DNA of 64,000 bases from Acanthosepion lycidas (GCA_963932145.1 OZ010586.1:74226587-74290586); one strand, 5' to 3'; positions 32,438 through 43,597 are shown, counted from the first letter of the stretch. Notes: generated by a model not told the origin, from the letters alone. Numbers and translations are program-made.

Positions 32438-33170
32438 ATGGGACCTTACCCATAATAACATAATGGACTATTCCATACGTAATAAATACTGCGCCTCAAG
32501 AGGAAGCAGAGAGTTCAGTCCGAAGTTGGGCGACCGGCTGATCGGCTGATCGGTTGAACTCTCTGCCTTCGGGCGGGGAGGAACCCGAAGGAAGCTACGC
32601 CTAAGGGCGGAGTCTCTTTCGGGGTGGTAGACCGACCCTCATCTCGTTTGTACGGGTTCAAATGGCATATTTTTTTCCCGAGCCCACGGGCTTGGAAACC
32701 CCACGTTAAACCGGCCTTGTGCCACATGATGCCCTCGTGGTGGTGGTGGTGGAGGGGTGACTAAATACCGTTCAGCCCGAAGTCGGGCGACCGGCTGATG
32801 GGCTGATCGGTTGAACTCCATTCCTTCGGGCGGGGAGGAACCCGAACGAGGCTACGCCGAAGGGCGGAGTCTCTTTCGGGGAGGTAAAACGACCCTGAAC
32901 CCGTTTATACAAGACATTGGAATAGTTATACTGGTCGAGACTACATTGTTCTCTCTACTAAAAACCTGGTTGTTCATACTAACACTTCTATTATGTTGGT
33001 GCAAAAACAATGTCGGTTTTTGACGTATTTTTAACGTCAAAAACCGACATTATTTTTGCACCAACCTAATACTTCTCTGTATATATTCCTGTTTGTAATA
33101 TATCTGTGTTCGAGTTCTTCTTTATTGGTTCTACCTTGGACCATCACCGTGGTACAAGGACCTGGACCAT

Positions 33171-33174
<4 letters not shown>
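32434..33174 (-). mobile_element. LTR-like element with complete ends and two 245-bp units
   Basis: Read on the minus strand it begins TGTTATGGTCCAGGTCCTTG at 33174 and ends GGTCCCATAACA at 32434. The terminal 8 bp are inverted (TGTTATGG/CCATAACA) and have the TG..CA form of LTRs. An AATAAA lies near 33123. Inside are two units of the 245-bp family (32520-32930), one carrying (TGG)n. A mariner MITE (32991-33069) is inserted in its first third. It could be a solo LTR, a miniature retroelement or a non-autonomous DNA element. No target duplication can be read because both flanks are (AT)n. Confidence 0.7.
32991..33069. mobile_element. Palindromic mariner MITE nested in the LTR-like element
   Basis: Left end TTATGTTGGTGCAAAAACAA (two changes from consensus), right end TTTTTGCACCAACCTAA. 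The interior is TGTCGGTTTTTGACGT and its complement. It sits between ACACTTCTA and TACTTCTCTG of the host element. Confidence 0.9.
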
Positions 33175-33207
<33 letters not shown>

Positions 33208-33210
<3 letters not shown>

Positions 33211-33640
33211 TATTTATATTTTAAATGAATTGTAACGGGGTTCAGTTTTGTGGTTGTGTATGTAATGTAAGTTACTCCGTTGTTATATGTATTTGTAGTT
33301 GGTAGAGGATTCCTTTTCTCTTAATTTTATACTGAAAATGAAATGAATACAACGTACAACAATAAAAACAACAATGAGACTTTAAGAGAATGTGTTGAAA
33401 TTAATGACAAGAATTTGTATTTTTCTTTTCGTTTTGTCTATTACAATAATGGCATTGCGAGTGTTAAAAATGTTCGCAGTGTTATTGTCTCTTGTTTCTT
33501 TAAAAAAAATTGTGCCTACTTGTTTTTGTTTGTTCCAAGAATTTTGTTGTTAAGGATAACATTTGAGACCGTTAACTGTGGATTTTTATGGAGCGAGGAA
33601 ACACGTCTGTGTCCTTTTTACTACTGCTAAAACACATGAA
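33208..33640. other. Unassigned stretch
   Basis: No gene recognised. A 95-codon open frame at 33343-33630 has no recognisable motif and is AT-rich. Confidence 0.4.
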
Positions 33641-33643
33641 CCA

Positions 33644-33747
33644 GCACATTAGATGAAAAGATGCCTTCCAAAAAGCTAAGCAAAACATTAAGAAAGTGGA
33701 AAATTTGGCTAGAAACAAAGAAAACTGTGCTGAACTGTTATGTAATA
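33644..33747 (+). repeat. 104-bp exact duplicate of an RTE segment
   Basis: Identical base for base with 36230-36333 as far as I can read, beginning GCACATTAGATGAAAAGATG and ending GAACTGTTATGTAATA. Unlike at 36178-36405, the flanks here are not RTE sequence. Confidence 0.9.
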
Positions 33748-33749
33748 AC

Positions 33750-34345
33750 TGCATCTTAGTGGATTTGTTGAAATGATTAAAAATTTAGATATTTCGATTT
33801 TTTGTATGATTCCAACGTCACCAATTCATATCTCCCCATCTTGAGTTGTAGGTATTTCTAAAGACGACACGTTCTCTCTTCTTGCAATTGATAATATTAG
33901 AGTGCTTAAAATAATAAATTTTAATCATATCATATTCAAGTCGATTGCTGAAAATGTTGAAATAGGTTTTCCTTTTTAACTCTCTTTTTACTTCTATTCT
34001 GGGTAAATTTTATTATCGTCTTTACTAACAATTTCTTAATCTTTTCTTTTTATAATCCGTGAGCCTTTGTCATAAATAATTACTGTTTTTATTCACCAAC
34101 TTTATTCTTCACAATATTTGTTTGGCAAACTTTAAACATCGTGCCCTCAAAAAAAAAATAAAGAATAAAAATAAAAAATAAAAAATTAAGTACCAAAATG
34201 ATGGTTTTTTCCCTTAATTTTAACTAATTTCACCCCTCGTTTATTCTTTTAAAAAGCGATGATTAATTGTAATCAAACCTAAACATATGATGAAAGGGAA
34301 TTTATACACTTTTTTGGTGGAGTGGGGTGAGAATTTAGAATAAAA
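33750..34345. other. Unassigned AT-rich stretch
   Basis: No gene or repeat recognised. Confidence 0.4.
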
Positions 34346-34347
34346 AT

Positions 34348-34745
34348 AATAAACACTATTTATTTATTAGATTGTTTATTTACAAGAATAATTTTATATT
34401 TACAACATTCTGAGAACCAATAAAATTAAAACTAAAGCAATGCAGTATTTACCATTTGCCAATTCATAAAGAAATAAATATAAAAACAATTTTTTATTCA
34501 TAAGTTTATTAATTCGAACTTTATAAAATGGTACAAGATTTCCTTATAGTTGGTTCACATATTTTGATAATTTAATAAATGTTTATTTATTAAATTATCG
34601 AAATATGTGAAGCAACTATAAGGAAATCCTTTACCATTTTATAAAGTTCGAATTAACAGGCAATTAGCCGATATTTTGTCAACCAATCAAACAAATGATA
34701 TAATAAATAAATAGTGTAAATAAACAATCAATTAAATAAATATTG
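34348..34745. mobile_element. Palindromic MITE-like element with 65-bp hairpin core
   Basis: The core arms 34510-34575 and 34590-34655 are near-exact reverse complements (TAATTCGAACTTTATAAAAT start, ATTTAATAAAT near the loop). Weaker inverted similarity extends outward to AACACTATTTATTTATTAG at 34352 and ATAAATAAATAGTGT near 34705. Confidence 0.75.
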
Positions 34746-35558
34746 TTCATTGTTTTTGCTGTCAATACTCAAGAACAAAGAAATATGGATTTTCTGAAGA
34801 TTCTTACTGTCTGTGTCTGTCATATTCTCTCCATGAGGAAACGTAACAAAACCCAGTCATTTCAGTGATCTTTTTTACAACTGCATTTGTCCTCGGGGTC
34901 ATGGGATTTGTCTTTCAAACAGTCTCCTTAATAGGAATAAACACATGAACCAGGACAATTCTTAATAAAATCGACTTGCTATTTTTGGTAGCACTAGCTT
35001 CGAAACGGCTTTTTCAAAAGTACATTATTTGGCAGGGATAGGTAAAAAGAACAACATGATATGAAATAATGAGAATCTTTTGTTTCGAGTAAAATAAAAT
35101 TGTGTCAATTTATGGGCAAAAATCAAAGCGTACATTCACTTATATAAATGCCACATTTTGACCTGACGATGTGGGTCAGGCCGTTTTCTAGGTTGTAATT
35201 AACACACTAATTTCTGTGGGATTAAAAATACGTTCAGTGGCCTAGTAATCTAATTAACAATCTATAATATATCAAATATATTCAGAATCGTCTTACATTT
35301 TATATTTGATTCTGTTATGATCCAGAATGATGATGATGATGATGATATTTCATCATTCAAAAAACAACCTTTCCACCATTGATGAATGGTGATAAGGATA
35401 TTTCATTATCCTGGAAATAAAAAAAAAATGTCATCATCTAAAATAACCTTGCCACCAGTGATGATACACGATGATGATAATTCATCATTCTAAAATCTGA
35501 AACTTCATAATTATAAAAACGACACTTACATCACAAGTAAGAAAGTGAAAGAAAAGGA
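34746..35558. other. Unassigned stretch with GAT repeats and a possible hAT trace
   Basis: 34985-35040 could be read F-G-S-T-S-F-E-T-A-F-S-K-V-H-Y-L, reminiscent of a hAT dimerisation motif; weak. (GAT)n and imperfect TTCATCATTC repeats at 35327-35490. Confidence 0.35.
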
Positions 35559-35559
35559 G

Positions 35560-36175
35560 AAAAAAAATTATTATGGGGAGAGAACAAAAAATGAACAGGA
35601 ATTAAGAAAACGGAAGATAACGATTGACATTGTATTTCAATTTTTCAAGATCAAAGTTGACAGGAAAGCAAGAATCTGGAAGAGAGTTCCACAAGCCAAA
35701 GGTTTCTTAACTGCTAGCATAGAACTTACGGTTCTAGACATTTCAGCGGCAAAATGATAGGACCCTGCCGCCAATCTATTACTGCGCTTAAATTCCTAAA
35801 GGCTAAATACGAAAGAGCCAAACTCTCCAGAACAATTACCATGAAAACGTTTTTAGTAAAGATCCAGGGAAGTTACGTTAGGGCGGTTGAAAAATGACTG
35901 AAGCTGAGATGCCAGGTCAGGACCAGTAATAACGCATATTTTTCTTTGTGTGTCATCAAGATTCTTTAAATACATCGGAGACTAGATATGACATCAATAT
36001 TCAATGCATGGACGAATAGTAATCTTATAAGTGTGTAAGATTGATTCTGGCGAGAAGAATCATCGAGACATGAACCAACTTTCCTATCAGCAGACCTAGC
36101 AATTGATTCAATAATTTTTTTTTTTCTTGGGAAGGTGCAATGAGTCACTTTCCTGGAGATTAGCATTAGCGAAAT
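35560..36175 (-). pseudogene. LINE tail-A group, protein end to thumb region
   Basis: The minus strand covers the same blocks as 3300-3845 and 59047-59418: I-D-I-V/N-R region at 35620, the AATTACCATGAAAACGTTTT block (Y-F-H-G-N-C) at 35835-35860, and the GTGACTCATTGCACCTTCCC block near 36140. Scattered stops and shifts. Confidence 0.7.
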
Positions 36176-36177
36176 AA

Positions 36178-36407
36178 TTAAAAGAACACAGTATTAACAG
36201 AGGACGGAAAATATGGCAGAAATCCGAAGGCACATTAGATGAAAAGATGCCTTCCAAAAAGCTAAGCAAAACATTAAGAAAGTGGAAAATTTGGCTAGAA
36301 ACAAAGAAAACTGTGCTGAACTGTTATGTAATATCAAATCTCATATATAAAAGTTAGTTAAAGCAACAGAGATGTTGTTCTACAGAAGGGATGCCGAGAA
36401 TTTTAAA
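36178..36407 (+). pseudogene. RTE-type fragment, plus strand
   Basis: Region equivalent to x-E-D-G-K-x-x-x-E-I-R-R-H-I, then A-F-Q-K-A-K, followed by W-L-E-T-K-K-T-V-L-N-C-Y-V. It includes the 104 bp duplicated at 33644. It ends where an opposite-strand RTE 3' end begins. Confidence 0.75.
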
Positions 36408-37150
36408 TGTGTCATGTCCTTTCAGGGCGTAGGCGATCATGGCTCTCCACCTCCTTCTATCCCTTGCAGCTCTCAACAAGTTCCTTCCATCTGCTCCCCC
36501 TCCCAGACCACCTGCCTAAGTCCGCCATGTATGTCACGCGCTGTTTTACCTTGTCTCACTTTCCCTCTATTCAACCCGTGAGTATCAGATTCTCCAGGCC
36601 CCCACTTCTTCAATATGTGTTCCATAAACTTCAGTTGCCTCTTCCTGTTATTAAGTATAAGCCTCCTCTTTGCTTGCAACTTGTCTAAGATCTCATCGTT
36701 GCTCACAGGCTCGGTCCATGATATCCTTAGCATCCTTCTGCAGAACCACATGTCTGTCGACTTGAGTCTCTTCTTCATCTTTGAGGGAATCGTCCACCAT
36801 TCGCTGCTGTAAAGGAGAACAGTTGTCAAGTAACAGCTCAATATTCTTTTCTTTGTTACCAAAGAAATCCTCCTGTCTCGCAATACTCTGCCCAGCTTTT
36901 GGCATGTGTCCTTGGCCATCCCAATACGTCTACGGATCTCAGTGTCGCAATTACCGTCCTCTCTCAAGACGCTTCCCAGATATTTAAACTTCCGCGTCTG
37001 CTTGATTCTAATGTTCCCAATCTGCAAATCGCATTTCGGGCTCTTCCTCTTACTGATGACCATACATTCTGTCTTCTTGTAGTTTATGCTTAGTCCCTTC
37101 TTCTCACTCTCCGTCGCTGTCTTCTGTAGGAGATTTTGTAATTTCATTTC
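36408..37150 (-). pseudogene. RTE-type endonuclease-reverse transcriptase, longest C-terminal ORF
   Basis: A continuous 224-codon minus frame (36473-37147) opens after motif C. It reads G-L-S-I-N-Y-K-K-T-E-C-M-V-I-S-K, then F-K-Y-L-G-S-V-L-R-E-D-G-N-C-D-T-E-I-R-R-R-I, S-E-W-W-T-I, W-F-C-R-R-M-L-R-I-S-W-T-E-P-V-S-N-D-E-I-L, and R-K-R-Q-L-K-F-M-E-H-I-L-K-K-W-G-P. The protein continues by frameshift to the 3' border GGAGAGCCATGATCGCCTAC at about 36430. In full-length relatives an AP endonuclease and the RT fingers/palm precede it; these are absent. It is the least decayed RTE copy here, close to 47452-47755. Confidence 0.9.
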
Positions 37151-37254
37151 CGCCTGGGAGTGGCGTTATGAGGGACTAGAGTTAGCTGGGAAATGGTTAC
37201 CGGTGCCTGTTACACCTGATATTTACACCTGGTGTTCATGGTTAACAACTCAGA

Positions 37255-37610
37255 TAATGTCGAGAATACCATGGTCCAAATATGTGAGCAATGAGGAAGT
37301 TTTAAGGGAAATGGAAACTAAAAGAAAACTTGTATTTACAATAAGAAAGAGACAGCTAAAGTTTCTAGGATACAGAATAAGGAAACGCAACTTGGAGAAT
37401 TTGATACTCGCAGAGCTTTATTGAAATCAAGAGCAGCAGAGAGAAACATCCAGGAGCGAATCTAACGTGTGCTTGTGTACATGGATGGTCAAAAAGAAGA
37501 CTGGGATGAATTAAGGGGAGAAACATTACTTCAAGCGACGAATATTAGGAAGTTGTTGAGAGCAATGGTCACCTACGTGATAACGGCTAACTCCATATGA
37601 AAGAAGAATC
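37255..37610 (+). pseudogene. RTE-type LINE 3' end
   Basis: W-S-K-Y-V-S-N-E-E-V-L-R-E-M-E-T-K-R-K-L, then I-R-K-R-Q-L-K-F-L-G-Y-R-I-R-K-R-N-L-E-N-L-I-L, in a 112-codon frame ending at 37424. Further text continues to the GTTGAGAGCAATGGTCACCT border near 37570. Confidence 0.85.
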
Positions 37611-37694
37611 TTGTAATATTGTTCTAGAAAAGCTGACATTGTTATTTTAGTCAGATTTCTATTTTAGAAAATGACATTTACAACGGTGTATTTA

Positions 37695-38385
37695 TAACTA
37701 CCGTACAAGTCGACCTTTTAACCATATAAAAAACAAAACAAAAACGGGCCGTCTTATACTCCAGGTATAAAATGTGAACCTTAAATCCTGTGATTTATGG
37801 AAAGTTGTTAGCATGGGAGATCTGTGTTTCAACAAGCCATATATGTTGGCATACAAGGCAACCTCTTAACTTTAATAAAAATCCTCCTCAAATGAAGGTA
37901 CTGTCTTATACTCCAGTTCTAAAATGCCAACCATAAATCCTGTGATTTATGGTAAGTTGTTAGCATGGGACATGTTTGACGGGATGCTAATCCGTGCATC
38001 GCCCCCCATTTTTTGATGATATTAAACAAAAACACAACTGGATGTGTGTCTCAACAAGCCGTTTAAAGATTGGATTCGGGAACAGTGGAACGAATGGATG
38101 ATTAGCGTGGAAAAGCCATTCAGGCTACCGTAATAGCCTACCGAAAACAGAACACCTATTCATGAGCTCTTACCACGTTTTTTCATTAGAATTTGAGTGA
38201 AAAGAACGTATATACTTACTGAAATTATTTAATAAATTCAATAGATTTTAAAATACGATTTGTGGCAGGTTTGGGGTGTCTCGTACGGACAATATAGCCT
38301 GAAACCTAGATTTTAACTTGAAAATTTGTGGGTCGTCTTATACGCCCAGTCACTTTGTACGCCAGCATATACGGTAATAAATAGC
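37695..38385 (+). pseudogene. pogo/Tigger-like element with transposase scrap
   Basis: 38065-38130 reads D-W-I-R-E-Q-W-N-E-W-M-I-S-V-E-K-P-F-R-L-P then stop, the C-terminal D-W-I-x-x-Q-W-N-x-W-M motif of pogo-type DDE transposases. Flanking non-coding sequence repeats CCGTCTTATACTCCAGGTAT (37748) and GTCTTATACTCCAGTTCTAA (37903), which face GGGTCGTCTTATACGCCCAG (38330). A TACCGTA-like left end (37702) mirrors a TATACGGTAA right end (38368). Confidence 0.65.
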
Positions 38386-38675
38386 CAAGAATGTTATCAC
38401 ACTGTACTATTTCAACTTTCGATGCAGAGCTTGTAATTGGTTATGCCAAAGAAACGGTAAGTAAATGAAGATGTATTTTTGGAACTTGGCACTTTTTATC
38501 AGACAGATTTAAGAAAACTAACAGTAATGAAGAATGCTCTGATTCTTAGAATAATTTCTATTCGTGTTCTATTTACGCTGTTGAAAGCATTACCATTTTT
38601 CATAGACATGTCATAATGTCACTATTTGTTCTGCGTTAAGTATCAGTTAAGTCAAAATGTTTTTTCGGCTTACCC

Positions 38676-38882
38676 CTTAAGAAAGGTATGAATCCATCTC
38701 TTCCCGCACACCCCTAAGCTATAGATTGACTATCAGAACAGACTGTGTGCTATAGATTTGGTTGGCAACCAGTCTACTGCAGAAAGAAACGGCAAACTAC
38801 CGCAGGAAATCCTTCCGCCTAGTTAGTCATGACTCGAAAGAGACATTATCGCCCAAGTGTTTATCAAGCAGGGCACTTAACT
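38676..38882 (+). mobile_element. tRNA-derived SINE body, headless
   Basis: Plus-strand match to the body of 26695-27000: AAAGGTATGAATCCATCTCT, CCCCTAAGCTATAGATTGAC, AGAAAGAAACGGCAAACTAC and ATTATCGCCCAAGTGTTTATC. No tRNA head. Confidence 0.65.
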
Positions 38883-38884
38883 GA

Positions 38885-39313
38885 CTGCAAGAAAAGTGTA
38901 CTGAACTGTTACGTAATATCAGTCTTCTTATATGACAGTGAATGTTGATCTACTCCCGAATGAAGACGAGGCTTGAAGTATCAGAAATATGGTTCTACAG
39001 AAGGATGCTGAGAATATTATTAACACGTGAACAACGACAAAGTTTTAGAGAAAATGGAAACAAAAAGGATACTTATACTTAATATCAATAAGAAAGAGTA
39101 GAATTTTCTAGAAGAAAGTTGGCTTGGAAAATTTGATACAAACTGGGCAGATTGATAGCAAAAAGGACAGTCGAAAATAACGCATAGCCTAGCTAATGAG
39201 CTTGAGTAAATGGATGGTGGAACAAGGTTTAGGAGGGATAACAAAAATACAAAATTTATTAATAGCTACAAAGAACAGGAAATTGGGGAGAGCCATGATC
39301 GCCTACGTTCTGA
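38885..39313 (+). pseudogene. RTE-type LINE 3' part, first of two in tandem
   Basis: Blocks for C-Y-V-I-S-V-F-L-Y-D-S-E-C, M-W-F-Y-R-R-M-L-R-I, K-M-E-T-K-R-I-L-I-L-N-I, and ATGGATGGTGGAACAAGGTT. It ends at GAGCCATGATCGCCTACGTT. Confidence 0.75.
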
Positions 39314-39562
39314 AAATCAGAAAGAGAAAGCTGACATTTCTAGGACACATAATAAGAAAAGACGACTTGGAAAAATTGACACTCCCAGGATATATCGAAG
39401 AGGTACAGAGGAAAACAGCACATAACCTACTTAACGAGTTTGTGTAAATGGATAGCAGAACGGAGTTTAGAAGAATTAATAAAAAGACAAAATTTACAAA
39501 GAGTTACAAAAGAGTGGAATTTGTAGATAGCCATGATCTTCAGATTCCTGATGGGAAACGAC
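39314..39562 (+). pseudogene. RTE-type LINE 3' part, second of two in tandem
   Basis: Immediately after the border of the first copy it restarts with I-R-K-R-K-L-T-F-L-G-H-I-I-R-K-D-D-L-E-K-L-T-L-P-G-Y-I-E and runs to a second 3' border near 39540. The two copies share the protein end but differ at many sites, so the tandem is not a recent slippage. Confidence 0.75.
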
Positions 39563-39659
39563 ACAAAGAACAGTTTCCGTCCCGTGCTGAGCAATATAAT
39601 CATAAATTTGGAGATAAGAAAAAAAAGTCATTTTTTAATCATAAAAACAGATAATTTCA

Positions 39660-40165
39660 GGATTTTATTGAGTTTTTAAAAAAGTATTCAGTAATAAATA
39701 GATTTAGTTTTTAAAGCATTTTTATTATATTTTAAAAGCATTTGTTTATTATATTATAAAGCATTTTTATTATACATTTTATAGCATTTTTATTATACTT
39801 TTTAAAGCATTTTTATTATACATTTTAAAGCATTTTATTATACATTTTTAAAGCGTTTTATCATATTTCAAAGCATTTGTTTATTATATTTTAAAACATT
39901 TTATTATAATTTTTGAAGCATTTTTATTATACTTTTTAAAGAATTTTATTATACATTTTTAAATAATTTTTATTTGTTTATTGTATTTTAAAGCATTTTA
40001 TTGTACTTTTTAAAGCATTTTTATTATAGTTTTAAAGCATTTATTTATTATATTTTAAAGCATTATATTATAATTTTTAAAGCATTTTTATTATATTTTT
40101 AAAGCATTTGTTTATTTATTTTAAAGCTTTTATTTCACTTTAAAAAAAACATTTTTATTATATTT
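39660..40165. repeat. AT-rich minisatellite, ~25-30-bp unit
   Basis: The unit is close to TTTTTATTATACTTTTTAAAGCA, with alternating TTTGTTTATTATATTTTAAAGC versions. About 18 copies, variable length. Confidence 0.85.
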
Positions 40166-40299
40166 CAAAGTATTTTTTAATTTACCTTTTTACAAAATAA
40201 AAAAAAACAAAACTTTTTGCTCCATAATTGAATTAGTAAATGCATGCGCAGGCGCAAACGTACAAAAGTATGCAATTTGAATCACCGTCATGCTGAATC

Positions 40300-40425
40300 C
40301 TTTTCTTTTATTGTCTTTTCACTAACGTCTAATTTTTTTTTCACTCACGTTTGCCGCTTTTGCCTCTAAATGACATTGTTGCTTTGCTTGTGGTAAAATG
40401 TAAAGAAAAAGAAAAGAAAATTAGC
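40300..40425 (+). mobile_element. LINE tail-A 3' end only
   Basis: TCACTCACGTTTGCCGCTTT, then TGCCTCTAAATGACATTGTT, GCTTTGCTTGTGGTAAAATG and an A-rich end. Confidence 0.6.
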
Positions 40426-41390
40426 AACATTTCGAAGTTAAATTAGTTAAACCGGAAGAGAGATATTGCCTAAAAGTAGATAATATGTAATACAGATAGG
40501 GTTTAGGCTGTAAATTATTATGAAGTAGAGCTGGGACTTTTTAACCTCGTGGGAGAATTGACCTCCAATTTCACATTTGTTCATATAGAATTCCATCATA
40601 TAGGTTTTACTTAATTAGCTATTATTTTTCTCTAACTCTTCAAATATTGAATGTATAACTAATTTTAATTTCTATTTTCCCATCTTTACACTATATTAAT
40701 TTTGTCTTATAAATTGTCCTCTGTTCTGTCACCCATGAAATAAAAATAATTTTTGTACAGAAAATAATGGTCTACGTACATCAAATCGTCTTTAAATTAA
40801 GTGGCGGCAGAAAAATTACCGTTGAACTGTTAAAAGGTAAGCTTAAACATTAATTCAATATTTAAATGCAGCGATCAGTTTTGATTTCTGTAGTTTATTG
40901 TTGCCTATCGCATCTACTCTTCCCTAGCTATTGTGATAATAGCCAAACCAAGAGTCCTCCATAGGAGCTAGCTTAAATGCCGCCCGATAGGACGGCTTTT
41001 AAGCTAGTTGCAATTTTTTATACAAAAGGAAAATAAGAGTTATTCCACTTTAACTATGAAAGCAATGATAATGGCTAGTATAATATATTAATATATATTT
41101 TTAACCTAGCATAACCTGGCAGCCCTGAATATGAGCTCAACGAAAATCGTTCCCAGCGCCTAACATTTCTAGAACTTTTAAATGAACATTGAAAACGGAC
41201 CAGTGGAAGCGAAGAGATCCCTGGACACACATAAACATACACACATACACTGTATTTTATATATAAGATATACACATACATTTTTAAATGCAACCTTATA
41301 TAGTAAGTATAAATTAGTCTGGATCATGAGCATTTTTACATATTATTTTTATCAGTAATATATATAATTTACTATGTCAGCATGGCCAAG
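40426..41390. other. Unassigned stretch with small hairpin
   Basis: No gene recognised. GCTAGCTTAAATGCCG..CGGCTTTTAAGCTAGT at about 40968-41008 forms a stem of about 15 bp. Confidence 0.45.
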
Positions 41391-41392
41391 AA

Positions 41393-42365
41393 TATGACGA
41401 TTACATCATCCCTAGCCGAGAAGTAAGCTCCTTCACCAAAAAAGTGAACACCATATGGTTGGCTGGATCCGAGTTTAGCTATAGACTCAAATATAAGCGG
41501 AGACGACACTGCCATTTACTTTTGTCTTAATGGTAAATCCTGCATTGTTAACAAAGTTAACATGGCCGTTGGTCTCGAAAATGACTTCCAATCTGTGGTT
41601 GACTGGGGCAGGAAATGACTTGAAAACTTTAATATCTCTAAAACGAAACTGCTCTCATTTACCCGCCATAGAGAAAGCTCCCTGTCTCCTATCAGCATAG
41701 CTGATGCGCAACTCCATGAAAGCGTCTCTCTGTGCCTTCTTGGTCGCACGCTTTCCACTGACCTGAGGTGAAACAACTACATTGAATCAATAGCTTCATC
41801 TACTGCAAGAAAAGTTGATTCTCTATGTCGCGCTAGAAGGTTTTTCTCGCCTGAATCCATCCTTCATATCTACAAATCTACCATTCGTCCTTACATTGAA
41901 TACTGTTACCATATATGGTCTGGTGCCTCCGTTGTTCATCTCGAGGTTCTCAATAAATTCCAAAGACGGATATGCAATGGCATCTTGACTACAGTCACTT
42001 TCTCAGACGTGATGTGGCAACTGCTCTGACGAGCTACTTTCACTGGTACCCCAACTGCATGAATTAAGCGTGCTACTAGGTTGGAATCCCAGTCCCACCC
42101 TTTCACTGTTGAAACAGTTAAATGCAACCGCCTCTTCTACTCCAGCAGCTTCTTCTCTCGCACTTCCCGGTAGTAGAAATCCCTTCCTCTTACTTGCTTC
42201 CCTGACAGCTATAATCTTCAAAAATTCAAATGTAATGTCAATCGACATCTTTTGATTATTCTCTTTATCCTTACCTCAAACACCCCTCTTTACTCTTACT
42301 CTCACTCTCTGTAACTCCCTTGTGTGTTAGTGGCACTCCCACCTTGCCTGGGGTGAAATTCTTGA
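41393..42365 (+). pseudogene. LINE tail-A group, longest copy, with GDD at RT motif C
   Basis: From 41493 one frame reads I-S-G-D-D-T-A-I-Y-F-C-L-N, RT motif C with Y-A-D-D changed to S-G-D-D. It follows with D-F-Q-S-V-V-D-W-G, N-I-S-K-T-K-L-L-S-F, the shared thumb block A-R-R-F-F-S-P-E-S-I-L-H-I-Y-K-S-T-I-R-P-Y-I-E-Y-C-Y-H-I-W-S-G-A-S and R-R-I-C-N-G. It then runs, after a deletion and frameshift near 41985, to the protein end and the tail GTGTTAGTGGCACTCCCACC at 42325. Only a few stops interrupt 760 bp. Confidence 0.85.
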
Positions 42366-42594
42366 AAAAAAGCTTTACCTGTAGACTCATGTATAAAGTC
42401 GATAAATACTTGCTTATAGTCTCTGAAGAATCAGTTTCCCTCTCGACTCGACTCGAGTATGGATTAGGATTAAATATGGATCGAAATCCGACAGAATCAT
42501 ACGATAAAGAACAAAGAGGAAACGTTTATGACTCTAATATGTTTCACTTTTATTAAAGCTTCTTCAAAAAATGAGACATGGAAAAAAATCTTTT

Positions 42595-42801
42595 TTACCA
42601 TAAATTCTTTCTTTCTTTCTTCCTTTCTTCTCAATAATTTATTCCTTCGTTCTTTCTTACCATAAATTCTTTCCTTCTTTCTTTCTTTCTTTCTTCTTTC
42701 TTTCTTTCTTTCTTTCTTACCATAAATTCTTTCCTTCTTTCTTTCTTTCTTTCTTTCTTTCTTCACAGTAATTTATTCTTTCGTTCTTTCTTACCATAAA
42801 T

Positions 42802-42838
<37 letters not shown>

Positions 42839-43358
42839 ACAGTAATTTATTCTTTCGTTCTTTCTTACCATAAATTCTTGCATTTTCTTTCTTTCTTTTT
42901 TTCTTTCTTTCTTTCTTCACAATAATTTTATTTTTTCGTTCTTTCTTACCATAAATTCTTTCTTTCTTTCTTTCTTTCTTTCTTTATTTTTCTTTCTTTC
43001 TTTTTTCTTTTTTCTTTCTTCACGATAATTTATTCCTTCATTCTTTCTTACCATAAATTCTTTCTTTCTTTCTTTCTTTCTTTCTTTATTTTTCTTTCTT
43101 TCTTTTTTCTTTCTTTCTTTCTTCACAATAATTTATTCCTTCGTTCTTTCTTACCATAAATTCTTTCTTTCTTTCTTTCTTTCTTTATTTTTCTTTCTTT
43201 CTTTTTTCTTTTTTCTTTCTTCACGATAATTTATTCCTTCGTTCTTTCTTACCATAAATTCTTTCTTTCTTTCTTTCTTTCTTTATTTTTCTTTCTTTCT
43301 TTTTTCTTTCTTTCTTTCTTCACAATAATTTATTCCTTCGTTCTTTCTTACCATAAAT

Positions 43359-43390
<32 letters not shown>

Positions 43391-43564
43391 TATTTTTCTT
43401 TCTTTCTTTTTTCTTTCTTTCTTTCTTCACAATAATTTATTCCTTCGTTCTTTCTTACCATAAATTCTTTCTTTCTTTCTTTCTTTCTTTATTTTTCTTT
43501 CTTTCTTTTTTCTTTCTTTCTTTCTTCACAATAATTTATTCTTTCGTTCTTTCTTACCATAAAT

Positions 43565-43597
<33 letters not shown>

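Noticed and set aside
33343-33630. 95-codon frame in unique AT-rich DNA
   Set aside because: No homology recognised and no splice or promoter evidence; left as unassigned.
42497-43126. Lys/Glu-rich minus-strand frames
   Set aside because: Translation of (GAAA)n; no start context or conservation.
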